NCBI GenBank assembly: GCA_964423475.1
Contig: CAYRFD010000012.1
Location: 1-22,705 of the forward strand
Source: JAUPVN01 sp964423475
Lineage (GTDB): Bacteria; Patescibacteriota; Saccharimonadia; Saccharimonadales; CAIOMD01
Length of the DNA stretch: 22,705 nucleotides
Reading direction: 5' to 3'
Shown: positions 7,945 to 15,362 of the stretch, in pieces
Layout: every line of letters begins with the position of its first letter
Position numbering within the stretch: position 1 is the stretch's first letter
Made by a program: the position numbers and the translations under genes
Notes under the pieces: model-generated
What the model was told of the DNA's origin: nothing
The model's database searches: none
Seen by the model: only the letters and a program-made list of their open reading frames with translations

Positions 7945-8589
7945 TTATTGTTTATTATTTGCAAGTGCTTCGTCTAGTTTTTTAGATAATGCCTCTAGGC
8001 TGTTAATTTCGCCATTATTTAGCTGGGTGCCGTTTATGAAAAAGCTTGGTGTGCCACTTACCCCTATTTGCTTACCGGAGCTAATATCTGCGTTAATTAT
8101 TTTATTTGTGCTATCTAGGGCTACGTCTGCTTTAAATTTTTCTAAATCTAGACCAAGCTTTTGGGCATAACTTTCAAATATTGGTTGTGGATTTGTGGTT
8201 GCTTGCGTGTTCCATTGTTCTTGGTTTTGGTATATTAGATCTTGCATTTCAAAAAATTTGCCTTGTAAACCCGCAGCTTCTGCTGCACGATGAGCAGCAC
8301 GAGTATTGGCGTGTATTGTGTCTATAGGAAAATGCTTAAACGTAAATTTTACTTTATCTTTGTAGTTGTTGTAAAGTTGTTCTTCTATGGGGTGGAATTG
8401 CGCACAAGGGGGGCATTCAAAGTCTTTATAAGCTATGAACTCTACAGGACTTTGTTGGTTGCCTCGTGTGTGGTTGCTTGTTTCTGCCGTTGATACCGCC
8501 TGGTCTTTTTGGCTAAAATTATTAAATACAATTACTCCAATAAAACCTAAAATAATTACCGCAAGAATGATAATAAATCTTTTATCCAT
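7945..8589 (-). CDS. DsbA-like membrane-anchored thiol:disulfide oxidoreductase
   Basis: 214 aa. An N-terminal signal anchor (about 5-22) leads to an extracytoplasmic thioredoxin fold with a DsbA-type helical insertion. The active site is C59-P-P-C62 in DFECPPCAQFHP, and the cis-proline loop is GVSGTP (P181), as in the BdbD/DsbA-type family. It is expected to introduce disulfides into exported proteins. Likely clients nearby are the HNH nuclease (four Cys), the LTD protein (ten repeat cysteines) and the 7249 protein (two Cys). The gene converges with the 7249 gene. A strong Shine-Dalgarno (AGGGGAGAT, plus-strand 8595-8603) sits 5 bases before the ATG at 8589. No DsbB or VKOR partner is in the window. 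Confidence 0.92.
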   Translation of the reverse strand: MDKRFIIILAVIILGFIGVIVFNNFSQKDQAVSTAETSNHTRGNQQSPVEFIAYKDFECPPCAQFHPIEEQLYNNYKDKVKFTFKHFPIDTIHANTRAAHRAAEAAGLQGKFFEMQDLIYQNQEQWNTQATTNPQPIFESYAQKLGLDLEKFKADVALDSTNKIINADISSGKQIGVSGTPSFFINGTQLNNGEINSLEALSKKLDEALANNKQ

Positions 8590-8678
8590 ATTTTATCTCC
8601 CCTAAAAATAATTTTAATGTTTAGTATATTATAACAAACTATAGATACTGATGTATGTAAAAATGTATAAGCTTACGT

Positions 8679-8684
8679 TATAAT
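8679..8684 (+). promoter_or_regulatory. TATAAT -10 box of the CBS-domain gene
   Basis: Perfect TATAAT ending 8 bases before the GTG at 8693. The predicted start of transcription is about 8691, so the mRNA would be nearly leaderless. Confidence 0.5.
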
Positions 8685-8692
8685 AATAAATA

Positions 8693-9721
8693 GTGGAAAT
8701 AATACAAATAGCAATTCTTATAATATTAGTAATTATTACAGTGTATGGCATTTTGCTTATACGCAGCTTTGAATATATGAGTGTGCGCGAACTAAAAAGG
8801 CAAGCTCGTGCGGGCAACCAAGATGCTATTAAGGTTTACCCCGTTAGGGCATATGGTATGCAACTTTGGATTTTTATGTGGGCTATATTAGGTTTTTTAA
8901 CAACCTGTATAATTTTACTTTTAAAAGGTGTTGTAGGCAGCTGGTTTGCAATATTAATTAACGTACCGTTAATTGTTATTTTGCATGCTATTTTGCCTTG
9001 GTCTAAACGCCCAAAGCCAAGCTTGCATATGGCTGCCCTGGTTAGCCCGGTTATAGAATTTATATTACGCAAAACTAATCCAATAATGCGAAGCCTAGAA
9101 AAATGGGTTGGGCGTTGGATACAGCCAGAACCATTTATGTTAATACAAAGTAAAGATGAGTTGTTAGAGATACTACACCATAATGCAGAAGAGTTTGATA
9201 AAATTAGTAAACACGAGCTAAAAATAGCAGAGAATGCCTTGCTATTTGGCGAAAAAGCGGTTGGAGATCATATGACACCATTAAATATGGTTCATTTTAT
9301 AGACGCAGAAGAGGAGCTTACCCCAGTTGTTATAGGAGAGCTACACGATAGTGGACATTCTAGATTTCCGGTTTACCAAAAAAATAATCAGAATATAATT
9401 GGTACTTTGTATTTACGGGATGCCGTAAGGCTAAAAAAGCCTAAACAGGCGCAAGTAATTATGAGAGAAGACGTGTTTTATATTAACGAGAAACAACCAC
9501 TAGATATAGCATTGCATGGTTTTATAAAATCTCGGCACCATTTGTTTATGGTTGTAAATGATTTTGAAGATATTGTAGGTGTTATAACAATAGAAGATGT
9601 CATTGAGCAGATTATTGGTCACCCTATTAAAGATGAAGATGACAAAGAAGAAGATTTGCGAGCAATCGCACGTAAAAAAGCGGCCGCAAAATATAAAGCC
9701 CACGCCTCAAAAAGTATCTAA
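8693..9721 (+). CDS. CNNM/CorC-like CBS-domain membrane protein
   Basis: 342 aa. A membrane region of about 125 residues (helices at about 4-23, 57-78, 83-103) is followed by a cytosolic linker and a CBS pair: CBS1 about 193-245 (DHMTPLNMVHFID, SRFPVY, IIGTLYLRD) and CBS2 about 255-310 (HHLFMVVND, DIVGVITIEDVIEQIIG). This order is that of the CNNM/CorC (hemolysin-III-like) family, linked to magnesium export or homeostasis. Compared with typical members of about 430 residues, the CorC_HlyC C-terminal domain is missing and the tail is a short charged helix. The start is GTG at 8693; there is no earlier in-frame start and no Shine-Dalgarno. The true ion is unknown. Confidence 0.85.
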   Translation: MEIIQIAILIILVIITVYGILLIRSFEYMSVRELKRQARAGNQDAIKVYPVRAYGMQLWIFMWAILGFLTTCIILLLKGVVGSWFAILINVPLIVILHAILPWSKRPKPSLHMAALVSPVIEFILRKTNPIMRSLEKWVGRWIQPEPFMLIQSKDELLEILHHNAEEFDKISKHELKIAENALLFGEKAVGDHMTPLNMVHFIDAEEELTPVVIGELHDSGHSRFPVYQKNNQNIIGTLYLRDAVRLKKPKQAQVIMREDVFYINEKQPLDIALHGFIKSRHHLFMVVNDFEDIVGVITIEDVIEQIIGHPIKDEDDKEEDLRAIARKKAAAKYKAHASKSI

Positions 9722-9723
9722 TC

Positions 9724-9732
9724 TGTTATAAT
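9724..9732 (+). promoter_or_regulatory. Extended -10 promoter of the AspRS gene
   Basis: TGT followed by TATAAT (9727-9732), just after the stop of the CBS gene. The leader would be about 64 nt. A second extended-type box (TGC TAAAAT, 9761-9769) is closer. Confidence 0.45.
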
Positions 9733-9802
9733 ACTAACTAGTTTTATATATAGGCATGTTTGCTAAAATATATTTTTGGCTATTAGTAATTAGGAGGATC
9801 AA

Positions 9803-11110
9803 GTGAAGCGAACTTTAAATAAAGATATAATTTTATACCCAGATAAAAAGGTAAATATTAATGGCTGGTTGCACAAAAAAAGATTATTAGGTGGTTTAAA
9901 TTTTATTACCTTAAGAGATCGCTCTGGTATTGTGCAGGTACTTGTAGAAGATAAAAAAGAGTTAGAAAAGTTGCGTGGGCTACAGATTGGTACGGTTTTA
10001 AGTGTTACGGGCGTAGTAGTTAAAGACGAGAGAGCCCCAAATGGTGCAGAACTGCATGATGTTGAATTAGATGTTATTGTTCCTGTTGAAACAGAGCCAC
10101 CAGTAGAAATTGATAAGCCCCTAAGCCATAAACCAGAAAATTTAGACACACTTTTTGAATATAGAGCTATTGGTTTAAGAAATTTGCAAGAAACAAAAAT
10201 CTTTAAAATAAGGGCAAATTTACTAAAGTATATTCGTGAATTTCTTTATGATAACGATTTTACAGAGATAAATACACCAAAAATTGTTGCTGGTGCTGCA
10301 GAGGGTGGTGCAGAAGTATTTAAATTTGATTATTTTGGCAAAGAGGCTACACTTGCACAAAGCCCGCAACTTTATAAGCAAATAATGGTTGGTGTTTTTG
10401 AGAGAGTATTTGAGATTGCTCCAACATTTAGAGCCGAGCTATCTGCAACAACAAGACACGTATCTGAAGTTACAATGCTAGACGTAGAGATGGGATTTAT
10501 AAATGGTTACGATGATGTTTTGGATATGGTTGAGAATTTGGTACGTAATACTTTAAATAAAGTATATAAAGATTGTAGTGCAGAGCTAAAAAGTTTAAAT
10601 GCACCAGAGCTTAAGTTAAATGATAAATTCCCCAGATATTCTATTGCAGAAATACATGAACTTTATTCTAAAAATACTAAAATTGACGTTTCAAATGAAA
10701 TAGACTTAACGCCAGATGAAGAAAGATGGATTTGCGAATACTCTAAGAAAAAAGATGGTTGTGAAGCTGTTTTTGCAACTGGTTTGCCCCAGAGTAAAAT
10801 GAAGTTTTATCATATGAAAGATACAAATGACACGGCTAAGTCTGCAGATTTATTATTTAGAGGAATAGAAATATCAACAGTGCCACAGCGTGAGCATAGA
10901 TATGAAATATTGTTAGAGCAGATGAGGTTTGCAGGTGTAGACCCAGACGATCCTGGTTTTTCTTATTATTTATCTGCTTTTAAATATGGCTTACCACCCC
11001 ACGGAGGTTTTGGTTTTGGCGTTGATAGATTTGTAGAAAAAATTGTTGGCTTAAACAATATTAAAGAAGCAATTTTATTCCCCCGAGACATTAATAGGCT
11101 AACACCCTAA
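9803..11110 (+). CDS. aspS: Aspartyl-tRNA synthetase, archaeal/eukaryotic type
   Basis: 435 aa class II synthetase that charges tRNA-Asp with aspartate. An N-terminal OB-fold anticodon-binding domain (about 14-100) precedes the catalytic domain. Motif 1 is near P159 (FTEINTPKI), LAQSPQLYKQ at 184-193 is the AspRS form (AsnRS has SGQL), motif 2 is FRAELSATTRHVSE (209-222), and motif 3 is GGFGFGVDRF (401-410). It lacks the GAD insertion of normal bacterial AspRS (about 590 residues), so it is the short archaeal type. By eye it has His24 and Pro79 at the positions that mark non-discriminating archaeal enzymes. The start is GTG at 9803, fixed by a perfect AGGAGG at 9792-9797. Confidence 0.95.
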   Translation: MKRTLNKDIILYPDKKVNINGWLHKKRLLGGLNFITLRDRSGIVQVLVEDKKELEKLRGLQIGTVLSVTGVVVKDERAPNGAELHDVELDVIVPVETEPPVEIDKPLSHKPENLDTLFEYRAIGLRNLQETKIFKIRANLLKYIREFLYDNDFTEINTPKIVAGAAEGGAEVFKFDYFGKEATLAQSPQLYKQIMVGVFERVFEIAPTFRAELSATTRHVSEVTMLDVEMGFINGYDDVLDMVENLVRNTLNKVYKDCSAELKSLNAPELKLNDKFPRYSIAEIHELYSKNTKIDVSNEIDLTPDEERWICEYSKKKDGCEAVFATGLPQSKMKFYHMKDTNDTAKSADLLFRGIEISTVPQREHRYEILLEQMRFAGVDPDDPGFSYYLSAFKYGLPPHGGFGFGVDRFVEKIVGLNNIKEAILFPRDINRLTP

Positions 11111-11143
11111 AACTATACTTTTTTAGTTGTTTTATTGTTCTAA

Positions 11144-11152
11144 TGCTAAAAT
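11144..11152 (+). promoter_or_regulatory. Extended -10 promoter, leaderless start
   Basis: TGC then TAAAAT (11147-11152). Seven bases later is the A of the ATG at 11159, so the transcript probably begins at the start codon. Confidence 0.5.
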
Positions 11153-11158
11153 AGCATT

Positions 11159-13057
11159 ATGGATAAAAATGATTCAAAAGATGAACAATTAGACCCAAAC
11201 GAACCAACAAATATAGATATTCAAAATCAGGTAGAGCAATTTATGGATGATCCTACTGTTAATAAAAGTGGCCAAATAGAAATAGATGATAATGGTATTT
11301 TAAGTAAGCCAGAAGATCCAACTGTTAAAGAAGACAGTAACAAGATTAAAGTTTCTCAAGATGATAAAGAAACCGATAAAATTGTAGAAGACATTATTAA
11401 AGATGAGAGTGATATTGTTATTAAGGCTCATGATGAAAAAGTAGCCCAGTTTTCTGCACCCCCTAAAAAACCAAAGGGTCTTAAGCGTTTCTTTGGCGCT
11501 TGGTGGCATAACAAATTAGCTAGATGGCTAACTATTTTAGTTGTAGTTGGTGGGTTGGCTGCAGTTTTTATAATACCAACTACTAGGTACTTTATTTTAA
11601 ATAAAATAGGAGTAAGATCTAGCATGACTGTTCAGGTAATTGATGCTAAATCTGGGCGCCCAGTTAAAAATGTAGAGACTACTGTGCAGGGGCAAAAAGT
11701 ACTAACCAATGAGCAGGGTAATGCATCTTTTAATAATTTATTGTTGGGGACCACAGATATGCTATTAGCAAAAAGATCATTTGCTACCGAAACCATACCT
11801 GTAACGGTTGGCTGGGGAAGTAACCCATTTAGTAGCCCTTTTGAGATTACTCCTACTGGCACAAAATTTAGATTTACTGTACAAGATTGGTTAACTGGTT
11901 CACCTTTGGCAAAAGCAACTGTATCAGATGGGGAAAGTGAGGCCGTTACAAATGAAAAGGGCGAGGCGGAGCTAACTATAGAACCAACAGATAATGATAT
12001 TGTTGCGACTGTTTCTGCCGATATGTATCTTTCTAAGTCTGTTACTATACCTGCAAATAGTGAAGATTCTCAACAGGTGCAACTGGTTCCTTCTAAAAAA
12101 GATATATTTTTGTCTAATAGATCTGGTAAAATATCTGTTTATAGCAGGTACATTGACAATTCAGAAGAATTGGTACTATTAGCTGGCACCGGTAACGAAC
12201 AAGATTCTACGCAGCTTTTAGCTCACCCTTCTAAAGATATTGCCGTACTTTCTTCATCTAGAGATGGTAAAAGAGATAGTAAGGGTGCAATTTTAAGCGC
12301 ACTGTATTTAATTGATGCAAATAGTAAGCAGGTAGAGCAGATAAGTGATAGTTCTTCTAATAATATAAGAATTGTTGGTTGGGTGGGCGATAGTATAGTG
12401 TATGTTCTTGGCAATGGAGCTACGGTTGATAATCCCACAGATCAACAAAAGCTTGTAGCTTTTAATAGCGCCACAGGCCAAGTTAAAGAATTAGCTAAGT
12501 CTGCCTACTTTGGAGATGTTAAAATTGCAGATAATAATGTGTATTATGTAACTTCTGCACTAGACCAAGCACAAACTGGAGCGGGCTTAAGTGTAATAGC
12601 TATAGATGGTACGCGCCAAAAAGTATTAATAGATAAACCAATTTGGAGCGTTAATCGTATTAATCAATCTCAACTTATTGTAAATGCACAAGAAGACAAA
12701 TGGTATCAGGTTAGTATAACTAATAATGATGTTAAGAATTTAGAAGGTAGGCCCCCATTAGTAAAAGATTATCAGTTTATTACAAATCCTTATGCGCAAA
12801 ATGTGGTATATGTTGACGTTAGAGACGGTAAGGGAACGTTGTTACTTGACGATGTATCAACGCAAGATAAGCCTGCTCAAGAGATAGTAAGGCAAAGTGG
12901 GATACAAACAATGCCATTAAGATGGATGACACCAACAGTTATTCTGTATTCCGTAAACACAGCTCAAGAATCTGCCAATTATGTAGTAGATACTCAGGTT
13001 AAAAAATCTCTAAAAGTAGGAGATGTTACTAATACTGGTAATGGAGATTTTAGATAA
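11159..13057 (+). CDS. Membrane-anchored surface protein with beta-sandwich repeats and likely propeller
   Basis: 632 aa. An acidic, disordered cytoplasmic N-terminus (1-95) and a basic patch (103-122) precede one membrane helix (about 122-140). Outside come two carboxypeptidase-regulatory-like/PEGA-type beta domains: about 155-222 (VIDAKSGRPVKNVETTVQG) and about 232-300 (VQDWLTGSPLAKATVSDG, VTNEKGEAEL). The rest (about 305-632) reads as repeated beta-blades with 'LYLIDANSKQ', 'LVAFNSATGQV' and 'LSVIAIDGTR', like TolB/WD40-type propellers. The fold calls are from pattern only. A role in envelope structure or contact is inferred. No Shine-Dalgarno; it has a leaderless promoter. The large N-terminal cytoplasmic segment is unusual and might dock a partner. 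Confidence 0.75.
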   Translation: MDKNDSKDEQLDPNEPTNIDIQNQVEQFMDDPTVNKSGQIEIDDNGILSKPEDPTVKEDSNKIKVSQDDKETDKIVEDIIKDESDIVIKAHDEKVAQFSAPPKKPKGLKRFFGAWWHNKLARWLTILVVVGGLAAVFIIPTTRYFILNKIGVRSSMTVQVIDAKSGRPVKNVETTVQGQKVLTNEQGNASFNNLLLGTTDMLLAKRSFATETIPVTVGWGSNPFSSPFEITPTGTKFRFTVQDWLTGSPLAKATVSDGESEAVTNEKGEAELTIEPTDNDIVATVSADMYLSKSVTIPANSEDSQQVQLVPSKKDIFLSNRSGKISVYSRYIDNSEELVLLAGTGNEQDSTQLLAHPSKDIAVLSSSRDGKRDSKGAILSALYLIDANSKQVEQISDSSSNNIRIVGWVGDSIVYVLGNGATVDNPTDQQKLVAFNSATGQVKELAKSAYFGDVKIADNNVYYVTSALDQAQTGAGLSVIAIDGTRQKVLIDKPIWSVNRINQSQLIVNAQEDKWYQVSITNNDVKNLEGRPPLVKDYQFITNPYAQNVVYVDVRDGKGTLLLDDVSTQDKPAQEIVRQSGIQTMPLRWMTPTVILYSVNTAQESANYVVDTQVKKSLKVGDVTNTGNGDFR

Positions 13058-13112
13058 AAATAAATAAATTATAAAAATATATTTTAACTCCTACGCGCTA
13101 GTTAGTTAATAA

Positions 13113-13121
13113 TGTTATAAT
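13113..13121 (+). promoter_or_regulatory. Extended -10 promoter of the 13132 gene
   Basis: TGT then TATAAT (13116-13121). Predicted transcription start is about 13128, 4 bases before the ATG. Confidence 0.5.
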
Positions 13122-13131
13122 TTTAATTGAT

Positions 13132-13686
13132 ATGAAGTACTTAATGTTATTAGTTGTATTGCTGTTGTTTATAGCTACTCCTGCTATTGCCCAGCAAAAA
13201 ATATCACCCATAGAGCGCTTACAAATGCTTTATAATCAGCAACAAACCACATATACACCCGAAAAGTTAGCAGATGTAAGTATTCGCTGTCCTGAATCGC
13301 AGAAGAAATTATTAGTTTTGCAAAGGCAAAATAATTTATTTATACAAAAAAGAATAAGTGTGTATGGAGACTTACAAAAAGAGATGAAAGCTCTTGAACT
13401 TCGTTTGGCAAAACAGGGAGCGGATGCTTCAGAGTTAGATTTGCTTATAGGTAAACAACAAGTAGCGCTAGAGGCTTTTCAAGATAGCCAAAAAAGCTAT
13501 GACATTTTAATATCAGACCTAAGGTCGATCAATTGTGCAGAAAACCCCGGCTTTTTTTTAGCAGGAATATCAGAAATTTATAAACAGCAACAAAAATTAA
13601 AAGAAACCGCTAATGCGGTGTTTGTAATATTATATGATTCTCCAAAAACAACCTTTTATCCATTATCTGAAAGATTAAGAATATAA
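13132..13686 (+). CDS. Secreted coiled-coil hypothetical protein, 184 aa
   Basis: Clear signal peptide 1-20 ending A-I-A before QQ. A Gln/Lys-rich coiled coil spans about 54-133 and is flanked by two cysteines, C53 (IRCPES) and C135 (INCAEN). A disulfide would tie the two ends together and make a helical hairpin. The C-terminal 40 residues are mixed. No family recognised. The stop TAA shares its last base with the ATG of the next gene (13686), so the pair is translationally coupled and probably forms a complex. The expected location is outside the membrane. Confidence 0.75.
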   Translation: MKYLMLLVVLLLFIATPAIAQQKISPIERLQMLYNQQQTTYTPEKLADVSIRCPESQKKLLVLQRQNNLFIQKRISVYGDLQKEMKALELRLAKQGADASELDLLIGKQQVALEAFQDSQKSYDILISDLRSINCAENPGFFLAGISEIYKQQQKLKETANAVFVILYDSPKTTFYPLSERLRI

Positions 13687-14015
13687 TGTCTATAAGTTTT
13701 TTAAATATGAAAAACAATGAAAAAACTACAAACTTAGGTTGGCTTATTGTAGTTACTATTACTATATCGTTAGTTATGGTATTTATATCTTTATATATAT
13801 TTTTTAAATCTAGTGCATATGATACCGTTATACAAATTAGATCTGCTAATCAAAAATTAGCAGAGGATGATTTGCAAGGTTATGATACAAAAAGTCCTGT
13901 TCAGTCAACAGATTTACAAAATCATGCAAATTCTATTCAGCCCCGTATAAAACAATTTAATGATCAAGAAGATTTTTCTTTAGAGCTTGTAGATCCCACT
14001 CAGTTGGGATTGTAA
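13686..14015 (+). CDS. Small single-pass membrane protein, 109 aa
   Basis: A short cytoplasmic N-terminus, a membrane helix at about 19-40 and an extracytoplasmic tail of 68 polar residues are visible. It is not a recognised family. A second in-frame ATG at 13707 (M8) is possible. It overlaps the upstream secreted coiled-coil gene by one base (TAATG), which argues for a functional pair, such as anchor and secreted partner. Its stop lies 2 bases from the stop of the convergent MurC gene; no terminator hairpin separates them. Confidence 0.7.
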   Translation: MSISFLNMKNNEKTTNLGWLIVVTITISLVMVFISLYIFFKSSAYDTVIQIRSANQKLAEDDLQGYDTKSPVQSTDLQNHANSIQPRIKQFNDQEDFSLELVDPTQLGL

Positions 14016-14017
14016 AA

Positions 14018-15304
14018 TTAATTAGCAAACATTTTTCTTGCCCATTCATCTAAACTACCGCCACCACCCCCGGCAAGTAATAAAACCATACCATTATTTT
14101 GTGCATGGTCTTTAATAGTTTTATAAAGTGCTGTATTTTTTATTGCTGGTTTAGCAATGTTAGTATTATTTAAGTTTTCAATTAATTGCTGTGGGCTTAA
14201 TATAGGCTGTTTATTATCTTCTCTTGCTAGATAGCTAGGTAACCAGAGTAGTTGGTTTATTCCATTAAAAGTATTTTTATATTGTAATTTCATATGGTGT
14301 TGCCTACGGTTGGTCAGCGGTTCGTAAACAACTAAAATATTATTAGATAATTCTTTAGCTAGCTGTATTGTTGCACTAATTTCTTCTGGGGTGTGAGCAT
14401 AATCGCTATAAATATTGGTTGTTATTTGTTCAAAGCGTCTTGATGTACCAGGAAATTTATTTAAGATAGGTATTAGTTTACTTGGCTCTATATTTAGTAA
14501 ATTACTAATTAATTCTATGCATAGTCTGGCATTGTCTCTATTATGCTGGCCGGCAAGTGATAATTGTTTTGTTATTGAGTCGTTTTGTTTAACCGAACAA
14601 ACCAATTTGTCTTGTTTGTTAATATTTAAATATTTACTAACATTGTAGTATAGATATGTTTTAGAACTTTGATTTATAAATTGTATAAAGGCATTTTTAT
14701 AGTCTTCTCTTGTTTTGTAAATTTCATGATGGTCCCAGTCTAAGCTAGATATTATAGATCTGTATGGTTTAAAACTTAAAAAGTTTTTATCAAATTCATC
14801 GCATTCGTAAACAAAATACTCTGAATTTTTGCTATAATGGCCCATTGCACAAAAATTTGTTTTTGCACCAACAGAGTAACTTATTGGTATTTTTAGTTGT
14901 TTAAAAACCCAAACTAACATTGCAGTTGTTGTGGTTTTACCATGAGTACCAGCTGCAGCAAGTAGTTTTAGTTTATTATTAATTAAAAATTTACTTAAAA
15001 ATTCATCTCTTTTTGAATATTTTATATTGTTATTTTTAACAAAAACTAGCTCTGGATGATTAGGGTTTTCTAAAGGCAGGGCAGAGCTGTACACAAACCA
15101 CTCAATCGGCTCTTCATTATTAACCTTGTTAATGTATGAATCATCTGTTTGGCCAATATGTACATCAACACCTTGCTTAGTTAGATATTCTGTATATGTA
15201 CTAGATTGTTTGTCTGATCCGCTTACTTTGTTACCTGCTTCTTTTGCAATCAAAGCCAATGGGCCTATACCCGTGCCACCAATGCCAGAAAAATATATAT
15301 GCAT
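14018..15304 (-). CDS. murC: UDP-N-acetylmuramate-L-alanine ligase-like Mur ligase
   Basis: 428 aa cytoplasmic ATP-dependent ligase that adds L-alanine to UDP-MurNAc in peptidoglycan synthesis. The N-terminal Rossmann-type domain begins HIYFSGIGGTGIGPLA (2-17), the classic MurC start. The ATP loop is GTHGKTTTTAM (119-129). ECDEFDKNFL (167-176) matches the MurC 'EADESDxSFL' region and SLDWDHHEIY (187-196) the middle-domain motif. FPGTSRRFE and YSDYAHTPEEI belong to the C-terminal domain. Mpl (murein peptide ligase) shares this layout, but the motifs fit MurC better. It is slightly shorter than the usual 450-480 residues. No other mur gene is nearby, so it is a standalone unit divergent from the MFS pair. 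Confidence 0.85.
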   Translation of the reverse strand: MHIYFSGIGGTGIGPLALIAKEAGNKVSGSDKQSSTYTEYLTKQGVDVHIGQTDDSYINKVNNEEPIEWFVYSSALPLENPNHPELVFVKNNNIKYSKRDEFLSKFLINNKLKLLAAAGTHGKTTTTAMLVWVFKQLKIPISYSVGAKTNFCAMGHYSKNSEYFVYECDEFDKNFLSFKPYRSIISSLDWDHHEIYKTREDYKNAFIQFINQSSKTYLYYNVSKYLNINKQDKLVCSVKQNDSITKQLSLAGQHNRDNARLCIELISNLLNIEPSKLIPILNKFPGTSRRFEQITTNIYSDYAHTPEEISATIQLAKELSNNILVVYEPLTNRRQHHMKLQYKNTFNGINQLLWLPSYLAREDNKQPILSPQQLIENLNNTNIAKPAIKNTALYKTIKDHAQNNGMVLLLAGGGGGSLDEWARKMFAN

Positions 15305-15327
15305 AGTCTAATCGTACCTTATTATTC

Positions 15328-15336
15328 TGCTATAAT
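15328..15336 (+). promoter_or_regulatory. Extended -10 promoter of the first MFS gene
   Basis: TGC then TATAAT (15331-15336). The leader would be about 20 nt with no Shine-Dalgarno. The murC gene starts divergently at 15304, so this 58-base stretch must carry both promoters. Confidence 0.5.
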
Positions 15337-15362
15337 AAAATAGTACACAATAAAACTAAACA

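Noticed and set aside
11111..11150. Possible terminator after aspS (AACTA...TAGTT with T runs)
   Set aside because: The stem is only 5 A/T-rich pairs and the region also holds the next promoter.
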